A stretch of DNA of 64,000 bases from Streptomyces sp. NBC_00440 (GCF_036014215.1 NZ_CP107921.1:1869501-1933500), one strand, 5' to 3'. Positions 35,801 to 44,172 are shown, counted from the first letter of the stretch. A program made the numbers and translations. The notes: generated from the letters alone by a model not told the origin.

Positions 35801-36068
35801 CGTTGCCCTCACTCGCCGTGGAGGTCACGCCCTTGATGCCGTCGACGGCCTTGATGGTGTCTTCGAGCGGCTCGACGACCTGCTTCTCGACCACGTCGGG
35901 GGACGCGCCCTGGTACGGGGCGAGCACCGACACCATCGGCAGTTCGATGGTGGGCAGCAGCTGCTGCTTGAGCTGCGGTATCGCGATCGCACCGAAGACG
36001 ACGGCGACGATCGATATCAGCCCGATCAGGGCCCGTTGCGCGAGGCTGAATCTGGACAGCCAGGACAT
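32895..36068 (-). CDS. RND (AcrB/HAE1-type) efflux transporter
   Basis: A 1,057-residue RND pump with 12 transmembrane helices in two halves and two large outside loops (about 35-335 and 560-830). The N-terminus LSRFSLAQRALIGLISIVAVVFG, the segment GRVVDDSIVVLENI (helix 4, proton-relay Asp) and GIVVTNAIVLIDLINQYR (second half) are typical of the HAE1-like group in Gram-positive bacteria. No membrane-fusion partner or outer-membrane channel is nearby. ATG 36068 is preceded by GAGAG. It follows a kinase/regulator pair on the same strand and may be its target. Substrate unknown. Confidence 0.93.
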   Translation of the reverse strand: MSWLSRFSLAQRALIGLISIVAVVFGAIAIPQLKQQLLPTIELPMVSVLAPYQGASPDVVEKQVVEPLEDTIKAVDGIKGVTSTASEGNAVIMAQFDYGNGTKQLVADVQQAVNRARVKIPDSVDPQVVAGSTDDIPTVVLAVTSNKDQQALSDQLNRSVVPVLQNIDGVGQVSVDGVRDLQVTVTPDSQKLAAAGLNAATLSQALQAGGATLPAGSFSEDGKSRTVQVGGGYTSLKQIEDLRVTGQPAPGGASAGGKAPKPVRLGDIAKVAEQPATPVSITRTNGKPSLSLSLTMDQDGSAVAISDAVKDKLPELRKTLGSDSDLTVIFDQGPSVSKSISGLTTEGALGLLFAVIVILLFLASLRSTLVTALSIPISVLLALIVLWTRDLSLNMLTLGALTIAIGRVVDDSIVVLENIKRHLSYGEERQAAIIGAVREVAGAVTSSTLTTVAVFLPIGLVGGMVGQLFGSFSITITAALLASLLVSLTVVPVFSYWFLRAPKGSAGVDPQELRRRAEEKEERGRLQRFYVPVLRFATRRRITSLVIAAVVLIATFGMAPLLKTNFFDQGDQDTLSLTQKLDPGTSLQAADTAAKKVEKVLDGIDTIKNYQVTVGSSGFAAAFGGGTGANQASYQVTLKNASDYDATQDRIEKGLAKLHGIGDASVGSGGGFGDQDLSVVVKAGDGDTLKKASEQVRAAVAKLDHVKDVQSDLSQSVPRISVKTNDKAAAAGFNETTLGAAVGQAVQGTKSGQIILDDSERDVVVKSAQPAATLAQLRNLNLGAVKLGDIATVKLVPGPVSMTRIDGARAATITAKPTGDNTGAVTTALQSKINEVKKALPSGATVEIGGVSSDQSDAFKNLALAMLAAVAIVFMLLVATFRSLVQPLILLVSIPFAATGAIGLLLATGTPMGVPAMIGMLMLIGIVVTNAIVLIDLINQYRSQGLGVVEAVVEGGRHRLRPILMTALATIFALLPMALGVTGEGGFISQPLAVVVIGGLITSTLLTLLLVPTLYALVELRKERRAAKKEAKRQKQSGDGTPSGADSTSDEPEPANV

Positions 36069-36246
36069 GGGGTCTCTCTTCTGTGGCGTGCGAGGCAGGT
36101 GGAGCCGGAGGAATGACTGAACGTACGGCGGGGTATGAGGGGGGCACGTGTGACCCACGTCTACCTTCAGCCATCCGGCAGGCCGGATTCGTCGCTCCCA
36201 GGTGCCCTACTTATCCGGCGCATACCGCAGCTGGAGTAGGCGGCCG
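36069..36246 (-). promoter_or_regulatory. Intergenic region upstream of the RND gene
   Basis: The 178 bp hold the perfect 16-bp inverted repeat ATCCGGC-AG-GCCGGAT (36173-36188), which could end the kinase/regulator transcript or serve as an operator for the pump gene. No open reading frame of substance is present. Confidence 0.4.
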
Positions 36247-36927
36247 CTACGCCCTTGGGTGGACCAGGCCCGATTCGTAGGCGATTACCACCAATTGGGC
36301 CCGGTCGCGGGCCCCCAGCTTCGCCATCGCCCGGTTCACATGTGTCTTGACGGTGAGCGGGCTGACGGACAGCCGCTCGGCGATCTCGTCGTTGGAGTGG
36401 CCGCCGCCGACCTGGACGAGGACTTCACGCTCGCGGACGGTGAGCGCGGCGAGCCGTCCCGCGTACGCCTCGGGGTCCGATCCGTCCGAACTGCCGCCCT
36501 GGGCAAGGAAACGCGCGATGAGCCCCTTGGTGGCGACCGGGGAGAGCAGCGCCTCCCCCGCCGCCGCGATACGGATGGCGTTGAGCAGCTCCTCCGGCTC
36601 CGCGCCCTTGCCGAGGAACCCGGACGCACCGGCCCGCAGGGACTGGACCACGTACTCGTCCACCTCGAAGGTCGTGAGCATCACCACGTGCACCGCGGTG
36701 AGTTCGGGGTCGGTGCTGATCATGCGGGTGGCGGCGAGTCCGTCCGTGCCGGGCATCCGGATGTCCATCAGGACGACATCGGGGGCCTCGGAGCGGGCGA
36801 GGGCCACTGCCTGCGCGCCGTCCGCCGCCTCCCCGACGACCTCCATGTCGGGCTCCGAGTCCACCAGCACCCGGAACGCGCTGCGCAGCAGCGTCTGGTC
36901 GTCGGCGAGCAACACCCTGATCGTCAT
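36247..36927 (-). CDS. NarL/LuxR-family response regulator
   Basis: A 226-residue two-component regulator. The receiver domain has the acidic pair Asp9/Asp10, phospho-acceptor Asp55 (VLMDIRMPG) and Lys near 105 (GKGAEPEELL). The C-terminal LuxR helix-turn-helix (about 158-215) contains LTVREREVL and VSPLTVKTHVNRAMAKLGA. ATG 36927 overlaps the kinase stop by 4 bp, so the two are translated together. The RND gene downstream is a likely target. Confidence 0.95.
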   Translation of the reverse strand: MTIRVLLADDQTLLRSAFRVLVDSEPDMEVVGEAADGAQAVALARSEAPDVVLMDIRMPGTDGLAATRMISTDPELTAVHVVMLTTFEVDEYVVQSLRAGASGFLGKGAEPEELLNAIRIAAAGEALLSPVATKGLIARFLAQGGSSDGSDPEAYAGRLAALTVREREVLVQVGGGHSNDEIAERLSVSPLTVKTHVNRAMAKLGARDRAQLVVIAYESGLVHPRA

Positions 36928-38186
36928 ACGTCCTCCCCCGCTCCGGCCGTGACCGGCAGTATCGCCTGTACGCGGAAGCCGCCGCCGTAGCGGGGCCCCG
37001 CCGAGCAGGAACCCCGCAGCGCGGCCGCCCGCTCGCGCATCCCGGTCAGGCCGTGGCCCCCGCCGTCCGCCGACGCGCCGTACCCGGCGCTCTCCGGCCC
37101 GGACTCCGCGCCCCGGCCCGCGCCGTCGTCGAGGACGGTGACCTCCAGGGCGGGTCCCACCCGCACCACGCTGACCTCGGCCCGCGCGCCGGGCCCCGCG
37201 TGCTTGCGCACATTGGTCAGCGCCTCCTGGATGATCCGGTACGCGGCCAGGTCGACGGCGGCGGGCATGGCGGTCTGCTCGTGGCTGCAGGCCACCTCCA
37301 CCGGGAGTCCGGCGTTGCGGAAGGTGTCGACCAGGTCGTCGAGCACCGCGAGGCCCGGCGCCGGTTCGGTGGGTGCCTCGGGGTCGCCGGACTGGCGCAG
37401 CAGGCCGACGGTGGCGCGCAGTTCGTTGAGCGCGGAGCGACTGGCCTCCCGTACGTGCGCCAGCGCCTCCTTGGCCTGGTCGGGGCGCTTGTCCATGACA
37501 TGGGCCGCCACCCCTGCCTGGACGTTGACCAGGGCGATGTGGTGGGCGACGACATCGTGGAGGTCGCGGGCGATCCGCAGCCGCTCCTCGGCGACCCGGC
37601 GCCTGGCCTCCTCGTCGCGGGTGCGCTCCGCCCGCTCGGCCCGCTCCCGGATGGCGTCGACAAAGGCGCGGCGGCTGCGTACGGCGTCGCCCGCCGCCGA
37701 CGCCATTCCGGTCCACGCGAAGATCCCGAGGTTCTCCTGCGAGTACCAGGGGGTCCGGCTGAAGCACATCGCCGATGCCGTCAGCACGGCCATCGTGAGC
37801 AGCCCGACCCGCCAGGTGGTGGGGCGGTCAGTGCGGGAGGCGACCGTGTAGAGCGCGATGACCGCGCTCATCGCCACCGGCGCGGGCGGCTCCCCCGCGA
37901 TCAGCTCGACCATGGTGACCGCGCCGGTCACCGCGAGCACGGGCATCGGACTGCGGCGCCGCAGCACCAGAGCGGCGGCGCCGACCAGCATCAGGATGAC
38001 GCTGCGCAGCTCGGGGCTCCGGGTGCCGAAGGTCGGGCCGTCGGGGCCGCCCGCCGAGGCGAACGAACCGGTGATCATGCAGACGAGCACCGCCAGGGCC
38101 AGCACGGCGTCGAGCGCCGTCGGATGGGCGCGCAGCCAGCCGCTGGCCCGGGCGTAGCGGGTGGCGGCTTTCGACGGTGGGGTCAC
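36924..38186 (-). CDS. Two-component sensor histidine kinase (HisKA_3/NarX-like)
   Basis: A 420-residue kinase with about five membrane helices (25-170), the dimerisation/phosphotransfer motif ERLRIARDLHDVVAHHI (phospho-His210) and an ATPase domain with NVRKHAGPGA and a GGGHGLTGMRERA lid. The input is membrane-embedded with no large sensor loop, as in the DesK or LiaS types that sense envelope stress. GTG 38186 is my choice because it begins just before the first conserved part; there is no clear ribosome site. Confidence 0.92.
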   Translation of the reverse strand: MTPPSKAATRYARASGWLRAHPTALDAVLALAVLVCMITGSFASAGGPDGPTFGTRSPELRSVILMLVGAAALVLRRRSPMPVLAVTGAVTMVELIAGEPPAPVAMSAVIALYTVASRTDRPTTWRVGLLTMAVLTASAMCFSRTPWYSQENLGIFAWTGMASAAGDAVRSRRAFVDAIRERAERAERTRDEEARRRVAEERLRIARDLHDVVAHHIALVNVQAGVAAHVMDKRPDQAKEALAHVREASRSALNELRATVGLLRQSGDPEAPTEPAPGLAVLDDLVDTFRNAGLPVEVACSHEQTAMPAAVDLAAYRIIQEALTNVRKHAGPGARAEVSVVRVGPALEVTVLDDGAGRGAESGPESAGYGASADGGGHGLTGMRERAAALRGSCSAGPRYGGGFRVQAILPVTAGAGEDV

Positions 38187-38434
38187 GTCCAGCAACGGTA
38201 CGGCGTGCCGCAACCTGGTCCGGCCGCTCGGCCGGCGCCCCGGTACTGCACTGCGTTTCCGCGCGGTGTTCTCCCCGCACCGCACCGCACCGCACGGGGG
38301 CAGCACGTCCGCCGACAGCACGGCGCCCCGCCCTGTTCCGTCCCCTCGGCCGGAGGGGGCAGGACGGGACGGGGCGCCGGACAGTACGTCGCCGGAGTCG
38401 TCCGGGCGGGCCGCCCAGCGGCGGCCCGGGTGGC

Positions 38435-38713
38435 TCAGCCCGGGATCAGACCGTCGTCGTTGAGCATGTCCCTGACGTCCGCCAGAGTCGCTTCGGCGGG
38501 CGGCAGGATCAGCTCCGACGGTGCCAGGGAGTCGTCGGGGAGCGGCGTTCCCAGGTCCCTGACCTTGTCGAGCAGGGCGTGGAGTGTGCGACGGAAACCT
38601 GCTTCGTCGCCGCCCTGCACCTCGACGAGCAGCTCGTCGTCCAGCTTGTTGAGCTCCGTGAGGTGGCTGTCGGCCAGCTCCATCTGGCCTTCACCCATGA
38701 TCCGTACGATCAT
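38435..38713 (-). CDS. PspA-associated protein PspAA
   Basis: A 92-residue acidic protein beginning MIVRIMGEGQ and ending in DDGLIPG, the form of the actinobacterial PspAA domain proteins that accompany PspA. It starts 9 bp after the pspA stop and is surely co-transcribed. It probably binds PspA in the membrane-stress response; the mechanism is unknown. Confidence 0.88.
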   Translation of the reverse strand: MIVRIMGEGQMELADSHLTELNKLDDELLVEVQGGDEAGFRRTLHALLDKVRDLGTPLPDDSLAPSELILPPAEATLADVRDMLNDDGLIPG

Positions 38714-38722
38714 GACGCGTCC

Positions 38723-39502
38723 CTACTGCTTGTCCAGATTCGGATGGGGCCTGTCCTGCGGCTCACTGCCTTCGATGGCCTGCTGGGAAGCGGAGGACCC
38801 GCCGGCCAGCTCGGCCTTCATGCGCTGCAGTTCCAGCTCCACATCCGTACCACCGGAGATCCGGTCCAGCTCGGCGGAGATGTCGTCCTTCCCCATGCCG
38901 GACTGGTCGTCCAGGGCACCCGAGGCGAGCAGTTCGTCGATCGCACCCGCCCTGGCCTGCAGCTGGGCGGTCTTGTCCTCGGCCCGTGCGATGGCCTGGC
39001 CGACATCGCCCATCTCCTCGGAGATACCCGAGAAGGACTCGGCGATCCGGGTCTGCGCCTGGGCCGCCGTGTAGGTGGCCTTGATGGTCTCCTTCTTCGT
39101 ACGGAAGGCGTCGACCTTGGCCTGCAGACGCTGAGCGGCGAGAGTGAGCTTCTCCTCCTCGCCCTGCAGCGTCTGGTGCTGCGTCTCCAGGTCGGTGACC
39201 TGCTGCTGCAACGCGGCACGGCGCGACAGCGCCTCCCGGGCCAGGTCCTCACGGCCCAGCGCGAGGGCCTTGCGTCCCTGGTCCTCCAGCTTGGTGGACT
39301 GTCCCTGCAGCTGGTTCAGCTGCAGTTCGAGACGCTTGCGCGAGGTAGCCACATCGGCGACCCCGCGGCGTACCTTCTGAAGCAGTTCGAGCTGCTTCTG
39401 GTACGAGTAATCGAGGGTCTCGCGCGGATCCTCGGCCCGGTCCAGGGCCTTGTTGGCCTTCGCGCGGAAGATCATTCCCATACGCTTCATGACACCGCTC
39501 AT
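38723..39502 (-). CDS. pspA: PspA/IM30 phage-shock protein
   Basis: A 259-residue protein that is helical nearly throughout, the ESCRT-III-like PspA/Vipp1 fold. The N-terminal amphipathic helix (MKRMGMIFRAKANKALDRA) can bind damaged membranes, then DPRETLDYSYQKQ and long coiled coils (30-200). The tail is disordered. ATG 39502 is chosen; a second ATG in frame at 39490 is possible. With PspAA and the nearby sensor kinase it forms a membrane-stress block. Confidence 0.93.
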   Translation of the reverse strand: MSGVMKRMGMIFRAKANKALDRAEDPRETLDYSYQKQLELLQKVRRGVADVATSRKRLELQLNQLQGQSTKLEDQGRKALALGREDLAREALSRRAALQQQVTDLETQHQTLQGEEEKLTLAAQRLQAKVDAFRTKKETIKATYTAAQAQTRIAESFSGISEEMGDVGQAIARAEDKTAQLQARAGAIDELLASGALDDQSGMGKDDISAELDRISGGTDVELELQRMKAELAGGSSASQQAIEGSEPQDRPHPNLDKQ

Positions 39503-39779
39503 GGGCTTCGCGCGCCCCCTTCTGACGGACTTCAGCTCCAGCACTTGAACCCACACTACGGGCCCTGCATCCATTACCGCACTGTTCGCGAGCGGATGCG
39601 CTCCTCCTCCAGGACGAGGTGAGGCGATTCCGCTCCCGCGCAGGGAGTAGGGACACCTCGGGGAAAGCCCCGCAGAACCGGCGGAACCAGCGCAGGGAGC
39701 TCCCGGCCGGGCAGACCGTTGCGCGATCGTTCCCCCTCGGTCCTGGCGCCCCGCACGGCACCCCGTACCCTTGGGTTTT

Positions 39780-40376
39780 GTGTTCCGAAGCCGCGCCAAT
39801 GAAGAGAAGGTCCGCACCTCCAAGGTGACGCCGGACCTCTCCAAGCAGCCCCGCGACCCGCAGGCTCCCAAAGGTCGCCCCACCCCCAAGCGGAATGAGG
39901 CGCAGTCCCAGCGACGCCGCGCGGTCACTCCCACGACCGACCGCAAGGAGGCGTCCAAGCGTCAGCGCGAGGCCCGCCGTGCGGACATGGCCAAGCAGCG
40001 TGAGGCTCTCGCCAGCGGCGACGAGCGTTATCTGCCGGCCCGGGACAAGGGCCCGGTCCGCCGCTTCGCGCGGGACTACGTGGACTCGCGCTGGTGCCTC
40101 GCCGAGTTCTTCCTGCCGCTCGCCGTGGTCATCCTGGTACTGAGCGTCATCCAGGTGCCCGGCATCCAGAGCATCGCGCTGCTGCTCTGGCTCATCGTGA
40201 TCGTGCTGATCATCATCGACTCGGCCGGAGTCTGGTTCCGGATGAGGAAGCAGATGAACGAGCGCTTCCCGGACCAGCCCAAGGGCGGCGCCCTGGCCTA
40301 CGGTCTGATGCGCACGCTCCAGATGCGCCGGATGCGTCTGCCGAAGCCGCAGGTCAAGCGCGGAGAGCGGCCCTGA
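39780..40376 (+). CDS. DUF3043 membrane protein
   Basis: A 198-residue protein with a highly charged N-terminal half (Lys/Arg-rich, 10-95), two closely spaced helices (about 110-150) and a basic tail, matching DUF3043, a family confined to actinobacteria and of unknown role. GTG 39780 has no ribosome site; TACCCT (39766-39771) is a -10 box with CTGGCG 17 bp further upstream, so transcription would begin at the start codon. Translation is coupled to the methyltransferase by overlap. Confidence 0.87.
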   Translation: MFRSRANEEKVRTSKVTPDLSKQPRDPQAPKGRPTPKRNEAQSQRRRAVTPTTDRKEASKRQREARRADMAKQREALASGDERYLPARDKGPVRRFARDYVDSRWCLAEFFLPLAVVILVLSVIQVPGIQSIALLLWLIVIVLIIIDSAGVWFRMRKQMNERFPDQPKGGALAYGLMRTLQMRRMRLPKPQVKRGERP

Positions 40377-41170
40377 GCACGGGCGTCTCGGGGTTCGACG
40401 GCGCTTCGGCCGCATGGCTGAAGGGCCTGGGAGGGCTCCGCAACACCGTTCGCCAGGAGCTCGTCGCGCGTCAGCTCGACGAGCAGCTCGCAGCGCGTTT
40501 CCCGGTGGGGCAGCGGCTGCGGATCCTCGACGTCGGTACGGGGCAGGGCACCCAGGCCCTGCGGCTGGCCCGTGCCGGGCACACGCTGACCGGCCTGGAG
40601 TCCGACCCCGCGATGCTCAAGGTGGCCCGTGACGCGCTGGCCACCGAGCCGGAGGGCATTCGCGCGCGGATGCGGCTGCTGGACGGGGACGGCCGGGAGA
40701 CCGGTGCGCACTTCCTGCCCGGCAGTTTCGACGTGGTGCTCTGTCACGGCGTCCTGATGTACGCCGATGAGCCGGACGCGATGCTGGCCGGTCTCGCCCG
40801 GATGCTGGCACCCGGCGGCTTGCTCTCGCTGCTCGTGCGGAACGCCGACGCGCTCGCCATGCGGCCGGGGATGGCCGGTGACTGGCCCGGCGCACTGGCC
40901 GCCTTCGACAGCGACACGTACACCAACCGGCTGGGCCTGAAGGCCCGCGCCGACCGGCTCGAAGCGGTCACCGCCACCCTGGCCGGTATCGCCGCCCCCC
41001 TCCATGCCTGGTACGGGGTCCGGGTCTTCACGGACAACGTGGGCAATGACGAGGAGCTGCCGTCCGCCCACGAGCTGGACCAGCTGCTGGCTGCCGAGGA
41101 CCGTGCCGGGCGCACCGAGCCGTACAAGAACGTGGCGGCGCTGCTGCATCTGTGCGGTGTACGGGGCTGA
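40373..41170 (+). CDS. SAM-dependent methyltransferase, probable CTG start
   Basis: A 265-residue class I methyltransferase. ILDVGTGQGTQALRLA (about 48-63) is the SAM-binding motif I, GLESDP motif II and VLCHGVLMYADEP the region around motif IV, which resembles the CmoA/SmtA-like family. The only codon that can start the whole domain is CTG 40373 in CCCTGAGC, where its TGA part is the stop of DUF3043; GGAGAG lies 7-12 bases upstream. The next in-frame ATG, GTG or TTG would cut into the fold. Substrate unknown. Confidence 0.85.
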   Translation: MSTGVSGFDGASAAWLKGLGGLRNTVRQELVARQLDEQLAARFPVGQRLRILDVGTGQGTQALRLARAGHTLTGLESDPAMLKVARDALATEPEGIRARMRLLDGDGRETGAHFLPGSFDVVLCHGVLMYADEPDAMLAGLARMLAPGGLLSLLVRNADALAMRPGMAGDWPGALAAFDSDTYTNRLGLKARADRLEAVTATLAGIAAPLHAWYGVRVFTDNVGNDEELPSAHELDQLLAAEDRAGRTEPYKNVAALLHLCGVRG

Positions 41171-41269
41171 CGCCCGCCCGGGCCCGCTTCCGGCTCCGCC
41201 CTCCGGGGATTCCCCTGATCGGCGGCGCACCGCAGGCAGACCCCACCTGGCAAAAGCGACACTACGGAC

Positions 41270-42385
41270 ATGGATTCCTCCCGTACCCGTGGCCGTTTCC
41301 GTAGCCGTGCGCACCGGTTGCTGCTGCCGCTGACCGCAGGAATCTGTGGCGTCGCCCTGGTCGGCGGCTGCTCAGGTTCCGGTTCCTCGACAGGCCCCGC
41401 CGCCGGCCACGGTCCTTCGGCGTCCCCGTCGGTGGCTGCCGACCCCGCCGCCACCGACGGCGGGGACGCCCTGCAGAGCAACTACGAGCAGGTGATCAAG
41501 AACGTCCTGCCCTCGGTCGTCCAGATCGAGTCGGGCAACGACCTCGGCTCGGGCATCGTCTACGACAGCAAGGGCGACATCGTCACCAACGCCCATGTGG
41601 TCGGCAAGGCCAAGCAGTTCAAGGTCACATCGGCCACCGGCGGCGGCCAGCTGCACGCCCGGCTCGTCTCCAGCTACCCCGCACAGGATCTGGCGGTCAT
41701 CAAGCTGGACAAGGTGCCGTCCGGGCTGAAGGCCGCCTCCTTCAGCCAGTCGTCCAAGGTCGACATGGGGAAGATCGTGCTCGCGCTGGGCTCGCCCCTC
41801 GGGCTCTCCAGCAGCGTCACCCAGGGGATCGTCTCCGCCACCGGACGCACCGTCAGCGAGGGCAGCTCCGGCGGCGGCACCGGGGCCACCATCGGGAACA
41901 TGGTGCAGACCTCGGCCGCGATCAACCCCGGCAACAGCGGGGGCGCACTGGTCGGCCTGGACGGGAAGGTCATCGGCATCCCCACGCTGGCGGCGACCGA
42001 TCCGCAGCTGGGCAGCGGCGCCGCACCCGGCATCGGCTTCGCCATCCCGGCCTCGATGGTGACCAACATCGCGGGCCAGATCATCAAGGACGGCAAGGTC
42101 ACCAACTCGGGCCGGGCCGCCCTGGGGATCACCGGGCGCACCGTCGTGGGCGCCAATTTCCAGCCCGCGGGGGTCGCGGTGGTCTCCCTCACGAAGGGCG
42201 GCGCTGCGGGCGCCGCCGGGCTGAAGACCGGGGACATCGTCACCCGGGTGGCCGCCACTCAGGTCAAGTCGCTGACGGCGCTCTCCGAGGTGCTGGCTTC
42301 GTACAAGCCGGGGCAGAAGGTCAAGGTCGGCTACGAGCGGGACGGCAGCGCGAAGACGGCCGAGGTCACGCTCGGCACGATGTAG
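41270..42385 (+). CDS. HtrA/DegP-like lipoprotein serine protease with PDZ domain
   Basis: A 371-residue exported protease. Signal peptide with lipobox VGGC (Cys34), a disordered Gly/Ser/Pro stretch (35-65), a trypsin-like domain with the triad His109 (TNAHVV), Asp140 (QDLAVI) and Ser223 (NPGNSGGAL), then one PDZ domain (about 275-371). It would degrade or repair misfolded proteins outside the membrane, which fits the neighbouring Psp genes. ATG 41270 gives a complete signal peptide. Confidence 0.93.
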   Translation: MDSSRTRGRFRSRAHRLLLPLTAGICGVALVGGCSGSGSSTGPAAGHGPSASPSVAADPAATDGGDALQSNYEQVIKNVLPSVVQIESGNDLGSGIVYDSKGDIVTNAHVVGKAKQFKVTSATGGGQLHARLVSSYPAQDLAVIKLDKVPSGLKAASFSQSSKVDMGKIVLALGSPLGLSSSVTQGIVSATGRTVSEGSSGGGTGATIGNMVQTSAAINPGNSGGALVGLDGKVIGIPTLAATDPQLGSGAAPGIGFAIPASMVTNIAGQIIKDGKVTNSGRAALGITGRTVVGANFQPAGVAVVSLTKGGAAGAAGLKTGDIVTRVAATQVKSLTALSEVLASYKPGQKVKVGYERDGSAKTAEVTLGTM

Positions 42386-42413
42386 ACCGGGTCCGCGAAG
42401 TCGCGCGTCCACG

Positions 42414-42459
42414 CAGCGGTGAGGGGCGGTGCCCGTGCGGGCGCCGCCCCTCACCGCTG
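42414..42459. terminator. Terminator between the HtrA-like gene and the small gene
   Basis: CAGCGGTGAGGGGCGG (42414-) pairs with CCGCCCCTCACCGCTG (-42459) over about 21 bp with one wobble, loop GTGC. It lies between convergent genes. Confidence 0.85.
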
Positions 42460-42473
42460 CCGGAACGGGGGTC

Positions 42474-42716
42474 TCAGGCCGCCGGACCGGCCGCGTCCGC
42501 GCCGTCCGCCGTCTCCTGCGGGTGCAGGCTCATCGGGCCGTAGATCTTGGTCGCGTCCTCGAAGAGCGTCACCTGGTCGGCGCCGCCGTCGGCGAGCTCC
42601 TTCCACACCTCGCCGACCCAGGACTCCGCGTCGCCCTGCGTGGTGAACTCATCGGGCGCCACCGCCGGCTGGGTCTCCGTACCGTCGGACTTCTCGAACC
42701 GCCACGTCCATGCCAT
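42474..42716 (-). CDS. Small conserved hypothetical protein
   Basis: An 80-residue acidic protein with a beta-rich core (MAWTWRFEK, VTLFEDATKIYGPMSL) and one helix (AESWVGEVWKELADGG). This is a conserved small actinobacterial protein of unknown role. I chose ATG 42716 because AGGAGG lies 6 bases upstream; much longer extensions of the frame are antisense to cobU and not credible. It is divergent from cobU. Confidence 0.82.
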   Translation of the reverse strand: MAWTWRFEKSDGTETQPAVAPDEFTTQGDAESWVGEVWKELADGGADQVTLFEDATKIYGPMSLHPQETADGADAAGPAA

Positions 42717-42855
42717 GTCCGCCTCCTGGATGCCACTGGATGCCACGCTGTCTTCGGCCGGCCGGGATCCCGTACGGGTCTCCCCGGCGGGTTCAACAGC
42801 TGCTGGCAGCGTAGCCGGGCGAGCACCGCGAGCGGCCGCGCGGGAGGATCTTCCT

Positions 42856-44061
42856 GTGGAACTCACTCTCCTCGGCACCGGTGCCCCCGACGGGCTGCCC
42901 CGTCCCGACTGTCCCTGCGCCGTCTGTGCGGCCGCCCGGGGCGAGCGGGCTCGGGCGGCGACCGCGCTGCTCGTCGACGGCGTACTGCTGCTCGACCTCA
43001 CTCCGGGGGCCGCCATGGCCGCCGCACGCGCCGGGCACTCGCTGGCCGGCGTACGCCAGGTGCTGCTCACCCATCCGCACAACGGGCCCCCGGTGGAGCT
43101 GCCGGCCGGGCTGCCGCAGGCCGGCCGGGTGGCCGACGGACGCGTGCTGACGCTGATCAGCGGGCACCGGGTACGGGCGGTCGCGATGGACTCCCCCGGC
43201 ACCGGGTACGAGGTGACGTCGCCGGAGGGCGAGCGGCTGCTGTACCTGCCGCCGGGCGCCTCACCCGCGGGATTCCCCGACGACGGCCGGGCTCCGTACG
43301 AGATGGTGCTGGCCGATGTCGTCGGACGCCCGGACGCCCTGGCCAGGCTGCGGTCGGCCGGGGCCGTCGGTGCCACCACCGATGTGCTCGCCGTCCACCT
43401 CGGCCACGAGGTGCCGCCGGGTCCTGAGCTGGCGAGACGGCTGGCCGCCGCGGGGGCGCGGGCGGTACCGGACGGGACGACGCTGATCGTCGGCGAGTAC
43501 CACGCGGTGCCCGACCTGCCGCGCCGCACGCTGGTGCTCGGCGGGGCCCGCTCGGGGAAGTCCGTGGAAGCCGAACGGCGTCTGGAGGGGTTCCCGGGGG
43601 TCGTGTACGTCGCGACGGGCGGCAGCCGCGACGGGGACGCCGAGTGGGCGTCCCGGGTGGGGCTGCACCGCGAGCGCAGACCGGGCTCCTGGCGGACCGA
43701 GGAGACCTGCGACCTGCTGCCGCTGCTGGCGGAGCACGACGGGCCCCCGCTGCTGATCGACTGCCTGTCCCTGTGGCTGACCGACGCGATGGACCGGGTG
43801 GGCGCCTGGGAGGACGAGCGGTGGGCGGACGGCGGCGAACGGGCGCTGCACGAGCGGGTGAGCGAGCTGGTCGCCGCGGTCAGGGCCACCCGGCGCATGG
43901 TCGTCACGGTCAGCAACGAGGTGGGCTCGGGTGTGGTGCCGGCGACCGCGTCGGGGCGGCGCTTCCGGGACGAACTCGGGCGGCTGAACGCGGCCTTCGC
44001 CGCCGAGTGCGAGCACGTTCTCCTGGTCGTCGCAGGGCAGGCGGTCGTGCTGCGCGGCTGA
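42856..44061 (+). CDS. cobU: CobU-type cobinamide kinase fused to a metallo-beta-lactamase-like domain
   Basis: A 401-residue fusion. Residues 1-215 have a metallo-beta-lactamase layout: LLGTGAPDG, a PDCPCAVC cysteine cluster (18-24) as in PhnP relatives and LLTHPHNGPP (71-79). The usual HxHxDH is reduced to HPHNGP, so the metal centre is probably dead. Residues 225-401 are CobU with P-loop GGARSGKS (229-236), ATGG and NEVGSGVVP, which phosphorylates adenosylcobinamide and attaches GMP in B12 synthesis. GTG 42856 has GGGAGG 8 bases upstream. It is followed by cobT. Confidence 0.88.
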   Translation: MELTLLGTGAPDGLPRPDCPCAVCAAARGERARAATALLVDGVLLLDLTPGAAMAAARAGHSLAGVRQVLLTHPHNGPPVELPAGLPQAGRVADGRVLTLISGHRVRAVAMDSPGTGYEVTSPEGERLLYLPPGASPAGFPDDGRAPYEMVLADVVGRPDALARLRSAGAVGATTDVLAVHLGHEVPPGPELARRLAAAGARAVPDGTTLIVGEYHAVPDLPRRTLVLGGARSGKSVEAERRLEGFPGVVYVATGGSRDGDAEWASRVGLHRERRPGSWRTEETCDLLPLLAEHDGPPLLIDCLSLWLTDAMDRVGAWEDERWADGGERALHERVSELVAAVRATRRMVVTVSNEVGSGVVPATASGRRFRDELGRLNAAFAAECEHVLLVVAGQAVVLRG

Positions 44062-44172
44062 CCGTGCTCCTCGACGGGGCGATGCGGGCGATCCGGCGCA
44101 CGGATCGACGTATCGGCAGGAGGTACGGGCCGCGCGGCGTCCCGCGGGAAAGGTGCCGGTACTGTTCGGCGA

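Noticed and set aside
32883..36116. A 1,077-codon open frame on the plus strand opposite the RND gene
   Set aside because: The sequence is biased to Arg, Asp, Gly and His, as seen in shadow frames, and the opposite strand clearly encodes the RND pump.
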